Of a DNA stretch of 64,000 nucleotides, positions 55,757-64,000 are shown piece by piece. The notes under the pieces were generated by a model, which ran no database searches, had not been told where the DNA came from, and saw only the letters and a program-made list of their open reading frames with translations. The position numbers were made by a program, and so were the translations under genes. Origin of the DNA: Gamsiella multidivaricata (lineage: Eukaryota; Mortierellomycota; Mortierellomycetes; Mortierellales; Mortierellaceae); NCBI RefSeq assembly GCF_025024155.1, contig NW_026251755.1, positions 62,001 to 126,000 on the forward strand, read 5' to 3'. Positions within the stretch are counted from its first letter, which is position 1; every line of letters begins with the position of its first letter.

Positions 55757-56688
55757 CTACATTTCTACAAATGTGGACGAGCAATAATGGATATATCGAA
55801 ATCCGTGCAAAATTGGGGACAGTAATGCGCGGTCCGATTTGTCTGGAGACATCGACTCGAAGGATTCAATGTATTGGTCGCCAAGGATCTGCGCCTCATC
55901 GTGAACAATCAGCAGCTTGTCGTTGTCTAGAAACTTTGGAGGGCCTTCACGCTCAACAAGACAGTCTCTGGTCGCTCGAAATTCCTTTCGGACGATAGCA
56001 ATCAGTACGCTCTCCATCGGGAACATCCATTGCAGCTCGAGAAAGCGTCGGAACAAATCCTCAAAGACGTCCATGAAGATATGGGGGCAAGCCTGGAGGA
56101 GGGTCCATCTGGCCCATGTAAAAGTCTTGCTGCTGTTCAGGACCTTCAAGCAGTACTGGAGAACCAGGAGACGGGCTAGGAAGAGCAAGTATGTCATCCT
56201 CCTCGCATGGCCGTTACTGGCATTTCGATCCTGTTGGAGATTGGGGTTGACCTCCGATATAAGAGTCGATATGTCGTTCGATCCCAAACCATCCGCAGAG
56301 ACATCGAAATAGAACCCCCAGCGCCTGGATCCTGTATGGACATCAAGAGATGCCTGTTAGTTGATAGAAGAGTTAAAACGCAGATATGCATACTAGGTTG
56401 TAACTGCAAACAGAAGCTTACCTAAAACACCGAAAATAGGTACGGTCTGGGGACCATATCTCTCGAGCAGCACCAAGATAGCATCTGATTTGAGACACTT
56501 CGGTGGGGCATCACCTTTTGAGAGGTCTGGTAGGTTCAAGGAGAGAAGCAAACATGGGAGCCTGTTTGGTCTTGATGAGATCCTTGAGGTGGGCAACGGT
56601 ACGTGCCGCAGAGATCTCGACCTCAAATGCCCTGGATGTAGGTAGTTCGTCATTCAATGAAACAGAAGAGAATCAGCTGGTGGACCAT
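55757..56688 (-). pseudogene. Crinkler-type effector remnant, N-terminal half (remnant A)
   Basis: Starting at ATG 56688 (MVHQLILFCFIE), the ubiquitin-like Crinkler N-terminal domain can be followed after a one-base shift: TSRAFEVEISAARTVAHLKD, then LIKTKQAPMF. Immediately after this, coding character jumps frame to SLNLPDLSKGD, then AILVLLERYGPQTVPIFG; the long linker normally lying between is missing. Removing a GT-AG intron (56331-56430) leads to SRRWGFYFDVSADGLGSND and a continuous NTPase module with Walker B LLIVHDEAQILGD, ending at the stop at 55757. The Walker A lysine segment (G-x-x-G-x-G-K-T/S) that should follow PIFGVLG is absent. Known family roles are host-targeted or inter-microbial effectors; this copy appears dead. 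Confidence 0.6.
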
Positions 56689-58207
56689 GGTGTTCAGCGA
56701 TAGAAGTTGATAGATGAGCGTTTGAGAAGGAAGAACGAAAGAGAGGATGGAGAGCTGATGGGTGAGAAAAACGCGGTGGCAAAGGCGATGAAGGATGACC
56801 ATCGCGTGTAACATCCGTGCAAGTACATACATTCCTTATACACTCACGCAGAAACACCCTGTGATATGCAGCTCGGCTTCATGAGCTGCAGTAGATATAC
56901 TTTAGGCTCTGCCTAGCCATTAGCGGGTTGTAGACTGTTTGCGGAACCTAGCCAACTTTAATCGTAGTTGAGGAAAAGGTCTTTGCGAAACCAATTCTCC
57001 ATCTACAATACGTACAGTGCATATCTAGGTTTTTGCGCCCTGAATTTGGAATTGTGTTCCCTCAAAAACTGAAACCCCCTATTATCGCTTTTTTTACTTC
57101 GCCCAATCGATTATCTCTTCTGACCTTTATTCGCAATTGATCAGTGTCATTCGCTACTGCGTTATCTCCTCTCATTTGCAATAGTCGAAGCCAAGTAGCT
57201 ATGAGAAATATGGTTTTACTATCGTCGGTGGGTCTCTACATCGATAGAAGCATCACCCACAGGTAGTCTAGAACTTGCGGTTGCATCAATGCTGTGAATA
57301 TCAAGTCCCTCCTGTTTCTCACTTGAGCTTGTGCATGTGAGCGCAGGCTGCTTGAAGCGGCCTTCTTCGATTTTTTTTTTGGCTCAAAGAATGCCACAAG
57401 ACGAATGCGTAGGGAATTATTCCTGTAGAGATGACGAGTGCCATATCGATCATGAGCTGCATTGTTTTTTTGGAAAAATCACCTTCATACGTGGCTTCCT
57501 TCCTAGCCCCCAGAAGGACATCGCCTTAAGCGCTAGAAATGGCTCAAACACGACGACTACATGGTTCTTTTTCGCGTTCATATAACTGTGATCCGTACTG
57601 GCGCCTCTGACGGCCGTCAGCAAAACTCAAAAGACTAACCTATCTTTTTTTTTTTCCTCTAGAAATCAAAGGTCAAAAAGTGTGAGTTTCTGCAAATGGT
57701 CCCCAAAAGGCTTGGCCCCCAAAAGGCTTGGCCCCCAAAAGACTTGGTCCCATATGTGTGGAAAGGAAAGCGCGGATTCTGGGGACAAGGGGGATATATA
57801 GCTTGTCGCGTTCGCTTCACTCAGTCCCTTGGAGTATCCTCCATTATCGTCCGCCGCTCTCGCTTCGTTGCCTTGCCCGCGCAGTCTTCACATCTTACCG
57901 CCGTCCCTATTCCCTGTTCGTCTTGTCTCGACTTATCAATCCATCTTTTCTGCATACCCCTTTAATCTCTTTTCGATACATATTTGTTGGCATAAAGTGC
58001 AGTAAGGCCAGATCATGTACAGTTATCTAATCTTCTTCGTAGATATCCATCATGCCATGCCATGCAATATACGAGATGCCTGATACGATGCACATACACA
58101 AATGAAATAAATGAGAGTGTGCACGTATGAATGAGCGTGTGTGCAAATTGTATCGTACAGATCTATGTTACATATCCATCCTCAAAGCGAAGGCCCCCTC
58201 CTCCATC
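56689..58207. other. Intergenic between the Crinkler remnant and the W2 gene
   Basis: About 1.5 kb. It holds a triplicated 16-bp repeat (57701-57748) and short frames without domains. The 3' UTR of the W2 gene should lie at the right end. Confidence 0.5.
57701..57748. repeat. 16-bp tandem repeat, three copies
   Basis: The unit ccccaaaaggcttggc occurs exactly at 57701 and 57717 and with two changes at 57733, followed by another cccc. Confidence 0.9.
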
Positions 58208-61200
58208 CTATTCTTCTTCCTCCTCGTCTCTAGACTCCCTCATTCGCGGACATTGCGTGTACTTCTTCTTTTCGGTCTTTGTTTCCTCCATCGGATCAAC
58301 ATCCTCGACCCCAGCATATCCGTCCTGGTTATAATACATATTGTTGTTACAAAAGCTAATCCTCCTTTTCGGCTCTGCAGACGACCTGTCCTGAGTTGAT
58401 TCTGACACTGCTGTCTGTAGTGTCGATGGTGGAGGTGTTGACGATGGCTTGATCTCAGGGAAGGCCAGGTCCAGGATCGAATCGACCACACCATCATCAT
58501 CATCCTCCTCTACCTCGTCCTCATCTTCTTCCATATCTGAGCAGCAGGAATCCGAATCACTCCCGCTGTCGTCGTCGTTCTCATCATCGTCCTCGTCATC
58601 CGCACTCTCAGAATCATCCTCCTCGTCCTCGAGCCAGGCCACGAATTTCGAGTTCTACAGGAATACAAAGTGTCATTGCAAGGTCAGTCGCAGTCGCAAT
58701 ATATGGATCGAGTAATAGGCGCTCGATAGGAAGCACAAAGAAAAAAAGAAAAGAAAAAGAAAAAAGAAAAAGAAAAAAGCTTCAACTTACCAAACTACGC
58801 AGATTGTTGCCGCCGTGGCCAAAAACACCCTGAGGCTCCTCAAGACTATGCCACCATTCCAACACAGCCTCAGCTTCAACCACATCGTATTTGTAAAGCG
58901 CCACCAGCACCGCATTGTGGTTCTTCAGCGATTGAGGATCCGCTCTGGCGCATTCTCCCAGTTTGTCAAGCAACACTCTCTGTTCCGAGAGCGTTGTGAC
59001 AAACTGTAAGAGTAATGGTCCAAAGAACGACTCGACCTGCCTCTCGACCGCCACCTTGGGACTCACGCGCTCGCCCGTCTCCTTGCTGATAATCACGGTC
59101 TCATGGCCCCAACCGCCAGCGAAAGGACCACCAGTCGCAACGCGCTCTGCCTCCCACCATCTCGACACCTCCTTCGCAATGACATCCGCAGTCTGCTCAG
59201 GACGCGCATCAAACTTCAAGACGAGCTCTTCCAGTTGCAGTTGTGTCTGTGCAACAGTGAACTTGGACTGTGTCGCCTGCAACATTGCCTTCTGAGCCAT
59301 CGATTCGAAGGTCTCGGTCGCGTCCGCTGGAGGGTCGTTCATTTCGTCTTCGGATGAGCGGGATTGTTGACGCTGGAGGATGATCTCCATCATGGTGCAC
59401 GGCGCATCTTCGTACTCTTTATCGCTATCATCGTCATCGCTTTGCTCTGTATAGTCCTCCATCTGCTCAGATTCCTCTTCCGCTAGAGCTGGATGCAAGT
59501 TGTCTGAAGACACGCTAGATCGGCAAGAAGCAGTCGGAGTCAGGGTTTTGGGAGTTCGTATCAATGAAAACGATACTCCGCTGTCGATTTCGTCATCGTC
59601 GTCATCATCGCCGCTCAAGTCGTCGTCCTCATCGTTCTCATCCTCCTCATTTTCATTGAGAGCCATAGCGCCGGAACCAGATGTCGCCAACAGAGTCGAA
59701 TCGGTTTGCCTGGTCGAGGCCGCGTACGAGTGTGAGGCCAAGAACTCTTCTGAATCGTCCTGACTATCAACAAGATTCACATTGGCGTGGTGGTGAAGAA
59801 TTAGCCCTCCGAGTTCAGAGAATCCGCCTGAAAGCGAAAACGCGCTGCTGTCGTAACCGATCTTGTAGCCTGCGGATGATCCATTGCTGTTCTTTGAAGA
59901 GGAAGCCCTGGCGGAGGCGAGCTGATCTTTTAACTCCTGCATCTCCGCTGTCATCTGTTCCAGCTCTCCTTTGAGGTTCAGTACTTTGATTTCCTCCGTC
60001 TCGAGTTTCTGGTTCAGCTCCTTCTTGATATTGAGGTAGATCTGGTCCATCGTCGACCGCCTCTGACGCTCCAATGCCAGATCCGACTTGACCTGGGCTA
60101 CCGTCGACTTGAGTGCTGCATTCTTTGTGCGGAGACGATTGACCTGGCGCCTTAGTCGTGACTTGCGCTCCAGCTTGAATAAAGACCCGTTCTCTGGTCG
60201 GAGGGCTGCTTGGGCCGACAGAGGGTACTTGGCTGTCCCTGCTGCAGTCATCGGAGAGTCCGAGTCAGAGGCATCGTTCAAGCTGCGTTGGAGATCCATC
60301 TCGTCGCCATCAAAGGTCTCGTTGTTAGTACTATCAACACTCGTGCCCATAGGCGAGGACAGATCGTCGACTCTGTCCTCATCTGAAGATCTACAGAAGA
60401 GTAATGCGTTCTATAACGATTAGATAGACTAGTCTCATTAACATCCGACTCATACAAGATTGCTTTCAACTTACCCATGAGGTACGATCGACGAGCGATA
60501 ATGGATCGGCTTATCTACAGGGTATACAGGATGTGTAGGATGCACGCTGACGTCAAGCAGCGTAGCACCAGCACATTCTCCTGTTTTGGGTCCTGGATTT
60601 GCCACAGTAGATGACGAGACATCGAGGGGCACGGACGCATCTTTCGATCGAAAAAATGACGACAGGACAGACCGGGGGGAGGACATGGCGGGCGAAGTTG
60701 AATTAGCAGCAGAGGCTACCGCGGCTGCAAAGGAAACCAGGGCAGTGTCCGCTGTACGCGAGAGGTGTGCACTGTGCGATGATAAGACGGACGGATTGCA
60801 TGGTGTTAATTGTGCTTGCGAGGGAGAAGGTGGACAAAATCTTTTGGATAAAACTTGGATGGTATCGGCTGGATCCAGAATCGGTGAGGAACGACGGTTC
60901 CCTGCGTCCTTGTAGCTAGCACTAGTCTGCCGGTCATTCGACGAAGGCGAGGTGCGCTTCTGTGGCGAGACTGTCTGGTCCTGGGCCTGGGTCTGGGTCT
61001 GACTCTGACTCTGGACAAGAGAGAGCGCGTGCCCGTGTTCGAGTCCAATTGTATCATGCTCAAAGGACGCCTCGTAGGAGTGGTGATGCTGATGGTGCTG
61101 GTGAAACTGCTGCCAATGCGTGGCGCCATGGCTGCTATGTCTCCGCCTGCTACTGCTGTAGGACTGGGCTAGGGTTGTACGTGACAGAGGGGGATAGTGA

Positions 61201-61445
61201 AGCGAGTTGCTGATGCGATCGCACTGAGATTGGAACGCGGGCGAATTGGAGAGCATGCTGGAGTTGGACTGGGAGGTACCCTGGTGTGAGGAAGAGAGAA
61301 TCAGGACGGGGCCCTTACCACTGGGCGCAGCTGAGGTACCGCCCTTCATCTTTTTCCGTTTGGAGTGCGAGCAGGGCGCCGACCAGGACGAGCCTGCGGA
61401 GGGCGACGAAGGCGCGGAAGAGGGCGAGGAGTGGCGGTGGTAGCC

Positions 61446-61480
<35 letters not shown>

Positions 61481-61565
61481 CGGATCCTTTGGCGCACAGT
61501 ACGACCTGGAAGGAAGACTGGCCAGCGAACTTTGAGTTGTTGTTGATGCTGTAGAGTGAGCACAT
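58208..61565 (-). CDS. Coiled-coil protein with C-terminal W2 (eIF5C/eIF2B-epsilon-type) domain
   Basis: Three exons in translation order: 60475-61565, 58791-60390 and 58208-58654, 1045 residues in phase. The N-terminal 360 residues are Ser/Gln/His-rich and look disordered. A basic coiled coil follows (about 435-520; KLERKSRLRRQVNRLRTKNA), then a long acidic Ser-rich linker. The C-terminus holds a W2-like helical domain: LQLEELVLKFDARPEQ, NAVLVALYKYDVVEAEAVLE, then WWHSLEE, and across the last intron NSKFVAWLEDEEDDSE. W2 domains end with this aromatic-acidic W-L-E/D-x-E-E-E pattern and in eIF5 and eIF2B-epsilon bind eIF2-beta and eIF1. The nucleotidyltransferase of eIF2B-epsilon and the zinc domain of eIF5 are absent. 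The start could lie further upstream. The W2 call is an inference from motifs. Confidence 0.7.
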
Positions 61566-62435
61566 TCAGGATGTGATGCAAGGGAGGAGAGTGGGGAGGA
61601 GAGGAATGGGGCGGAGTGGAGCGGATGTGAGTATGATGAAGTAATTGTGCGAAGAGGGTGAGGTGTGGGAAGGGAGAGGTACGGAAGTGTGAGATGTGGA
61701 AGCGTGGAGGAGTGGGGTGTGGAAGCGTGGAGGAGTGGGTGTGCGTGGCAATCAATGGGGCTGCGTCCGTGGGCTGGAGTTGAGGCGATGGATTAAGAGG
61801 GGATTGGAGGGATTAGAGAAATCTAGAATGAATGGATTGAGGATCATGCCCATCAGCATCACACTCAGCGACGGAAGTCAAGTCCACTGACTGGCGGAGA
61901 ATGTGGGGACGGGGGGAGATAACAGCTCCAGCAGGAGCGGAGAACAAATAATAATAAGAAAAAAAGGGCGATAGCATTTACTGTACTTCAGGTTCGAGGG
62001 GTTGCGGTCTCAGCTCTGACTCAGCGCTTTCTCAGTCCAGAGCCGGGCCCAAGGGGGAGGAAGAGCCGGATCGGGGGAAGGCACCCATCCCCATTGGTGT
62101 CCATCCTCTCTCTCCACAGATCGAGAGTACGATGTATTACGATATCCATGTGCAGCGCTGTACGAATAAGCGGACAAAGAAACGGCGATGATGATCGCTA
62201 TCTCTTTGCAGGGTGCGTTGGCAAACTGCGCGTGTACGCATGTGTCTTTGTGTCTTTGGCAAGGACCATCTGAGTCATGGTCTTTTTACTCGTGAGAAAT
62301 AGACTTATCTCAGCCAATCATCGAGCTCGGTTGTGTAAGAGTGCCTGAGAAAAAAATGCGTTCAAAGTTCAACTCTGATGGAAGGCCGTGTTTCTTGACA
62401 GACTATAATACTACATGTTTTCACTGAACTCACGT
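61566..62435. other. Intergenic between the HMG-box gene 3' end and the W2 gene
   Basis: About 870 bp. It includes the G/T/A-rich (plus strand) leader of the W2 gene. The frame at 61315-61755 on the minus strand overlaps exon 1 out of frame and is a shadow. Confidence 0.5.
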
Positions 62436-64000
62436 CTAACTTCCGCTGCTGTTGCTGCTGTTGCTGCTGTTGCTGCTACTCGAACTGTCAGATGGCCACG
62501 AAAAGACGTCCATCATCGACATAGACTCGTGGCCAACGTCCGCAAAGGACATGTATCGCACTGGGCACGCTGGCTTGATCAAATACTGTAGCTGCTGGCC
62601 GTCTTTCTGCTCACCTCCCAGATACGTCTGCTGTTGCCATTGTGCTAATTCACCGCTACTCTCGCCTAGGGACATCACACCCATCGTCGAATCCGAATCT
62701 GCCTCCTTGGCCGCGATCAACTGTGCGGCAAATCCCTCCAAGGGCGTTACCCAAGAAGGACTAATGCTCGCATTCGAGTTGTATTCTGAATACAGATGCG
62801 AGAGGATCGCGTTCGGATCATCATTCGACGTCATTACTGTTGCCTCGATGGGCAGTGGTGGTAGGTCTTTGTCCAATGCACCCTGGTACTCTTCTTTCCT
62901 CAGCCCACTGTTATTACCATGCGTCGGGGATGCCTTGCCGTAAAATTGCTGTTGGATTTTGCTCAATGACACTCCTTGGCCTGCTGTACCAAGCTGGGTG
63001 GCACGTTGTGATGGTGGACCGATCTGACCCATGACTGTGCTGGGATCATTGTATCGATGAGTCGTCCAATGGTTGACGGGATCAACTAGGGTTGCGGAAC
63101 TGGCGCTGGCACTGTCGGGAAGACCATACAATGACGATGATCCAGGTAATGGATCGACCAGAGTCGCAGAGCTGACATTTGCGCTGTCGGAGAGACCATA
63201 CATCAGAGATGATCCCTGTACCTGAGTGACAGCTGCTGAGAAGGCTGTGAATGGAAGGACTGGATACATCGACGAAAGTTGTTCCTGTTGTTCCTGTTGT
63301 TCCTGTTGCTGCCGCTGCTGTTGAAGAAGCAGTCGCTGCTTCTCGTTTTCCTGCCAAGCTAGATAGAGTCCTTGCTCGATCAAGGAGAATCCCATCACAG
63401 GCATTGGCACGTTGGGGGAACTAGACGATCCGAGCTCCTGGAACGCCATCAAAGGCGCTGTCTTTCTCGTGTAACTCGAAAGGTCGACAGAGTACGACTG
63501 GGAGCCACCACAGGTTTCTCCTCTAACTCCTCGTGATCGTCTGCGATGAACAAAGCCGTCCCCGTCGCCTTTAGAAGCGCTCGACGCAAATGTTACGTTG
63601 CACCGCCCAGGATAGGACCAGTCCTCATTCTCTCGCGCCTTCTTGTGCCCGAAGGAAGGATGTGTGCTGGTCATCTTTGTCCTCTTGCTGCTTGCGACCG
63701 AGTTCGAGTTCGAAAGTGCCTTAGCGTATCGTCTCTCAGACCTTTGTCGCGGCTGCATAACGCCGTCCGCATAGGCGCGCCCTAAAAGGTCTCCATCACC
63801 TCCGTCAAAGTCGCAGTCGCTATCGTCAACTTCAGACTCATTCTTGGGGCCTTCCCCGTCTTGGCGACGGATATAATCGACTGAGCCCATAGAGCCATCG
63901 GCTGCCTGCAAAATCTTCTTATGCGGTGCATACTTGTAACCAGGATTGTTTCTCAAGTGTTCTTCTTTGCCTTTCTTGGCCATCTGCCGGTACCAGGTCT
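62436..64000 (-). CDS. HMG-box transcription factor, N-terminally truncated by the window edge
   Basis: The frame is open to the window end, so the start lies outside. The first visible residues, TWYRQMAKKGKEEHLRNNPG followed by YKYAPHKK, are the last helix of a MATA/SOX-type HMG box: Trp, a basic stretch, E-H, then a P-G-Y-K-Y-x-P-x-K end. About 515 residues of low-complexity sequence follow (Ser, Gln and Asp rich; a Gln/Glu run near residues 220-240), with two near-identical internal segments (SATLVDP) and a final Ser/Asn run encoded by trinucleotide repeats. HMG-box factors of this class bind and bend DNA and regulate transcription, in fungi often in mating or development. Which subgroup cannot be told without the rest of the box. 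Confidence 0.8.
   Translation of the reverse strand, partial: TWYRQMAKKGKEEHLRNNPGYKYAPHKKILQAADGSMGSVDYIRRQDGEGPKNESEVDDSDCDFDGGDGDLLGRAYADGVMQPRQRSERRYAKALSNSNSVASSKRTKMTSTHPSFGHKKARENEDWSYPGRCNVTFASSASKGDGDGFVHRRRSRGVRGETCGGSQSYSVDLSSYTRKTAPLMAFQELGSSSSPNVPMPVMGFSLIEQGLYLAWQENEKQRLLLQQQRQQQEQQEQQEQLSSMYPVLPFTAFSAAVTQVQGSSLMYGLSDSANVSSATLVDPLPGSSSLYGLPDSASASSATLVDPVNHWTTHRYNDPSTVMGQIGPPSQRATQLGTAGQGVSLSKIQQQFYGKASPTHGNNSGLRKEEYQGALDKDLPPLPIEATVMTSNDDPNAILSHLYSEYNSNASISPSWVTPLEGFAAQLIAAKEADSDSTMGVMSLGESSGELAQWQQQTYLGGEQKDGQQLQYLIKPACPVRYMSFADVGHESMSMMDVFSWPSDSSSSSNSSNSSNSSGS

Noticed and set aside
50129..56688. A single Crinkler gene interrupted by a 4-kb insertion
   Set aside because: The two remnants overlap by several residues with different sequence, and no target duplication or mobile element ends were seen at 51522 or 55757.
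1..64000. tRNA, rRNA and CRISPR
   Set aside because: A few T-loop-like strings (for example near 8245 and 61991) were considered, but no acceptor, anticodon and T stems could be paired. No regularly spaced repeats of CRISPR type exist.
62436..64000. Sex-locus HMG gene
   Set aside because: The box is of the MATA/SOX type, but the expected sex-locus neighbours (triose phosphate transporter and RNA helicase genes) are not in the window, so only a general HMG-box call is made.

Overview
The window reads as chromosomal DNA of an early-diverging filamentous fungus. Most genes are interrupted by short GT-AG introns, the housekeeping proteins are clearly fungal/eukaryotic, and the accessory content (remnants of Crinkler-type NTPase/nuclease effectors, a large F-box protein, a PIF/Harbinger remnant) fits Mortierellomycota or a close Mucoromycota relative. 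That placement is inferred from sequence character, not from a database search. There is no rRNA, tRNA or CRISPR array that I can support.

Layout. 1-3780 is an accessory end: a PIF/Harbinger remnant (Myb/SANT-like ORF facing a DDE transposase C-terminus), a small PD-(D/E)XK-like protein and a frameshifted gag-like fragment. 4147-22175 is a dense housekeeping block: an F-box/leucine-rich protein, purine nucleoside phosphorylase, the RNA polymerase I largest subunit, a C3HC zinc-finger NIPA/Rsm1 protein, the ALG1 mannosyltransferase and a secreted M14 metallocarboxypeptidase. 22176-25128 is gene-poor; it holds a fragment that looks like the C-terminus of a TnpB/Fanzor nuclease and a tight cluster of ACGCGT boxes. 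25129-49518 is again gene-rich: an SR/RRM protein resembling NELF-E, a 35-residue OST4, fructose-1,6-bisphosphatase, a DUF229 sulfatase-like membrane protein, the PtdIns3P 5-kinase FAB1, a mitochondrial-type PPR protein and a FAD monooxygenase containing an 11-nt microexon. 49519-58207 is an accessory, low-complexity region with two decayed Crinkler-type genes lying in the same orientation. 58208-64000 carries a coiled-coil protein with a C-terminal W2 (eIF5C-like) domain and the 3' part of an HMG-box gene that runs off the window.

For the multi-exon genes I worked out splice sites by hand. For PNP1, RPA190, the C3HC protein, ALG1, the carboxypeptidase, the NELF-E-like protein, FBP1, the DUF229 protein, FAB1, the PPR protein, the monooxygenase and the W2 protein, exon phases add up to an uninterrupted reading frame.

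Functional links are mostly general: ALG1 and OST4 both act in ER N-glycosylation, FBP1 and PNP1 are central metabolism, RPA190 and the NELF-E-like protein are transcription factors in the broad sense. The accessory zones are best read as decay products of mobile and effector-like families.
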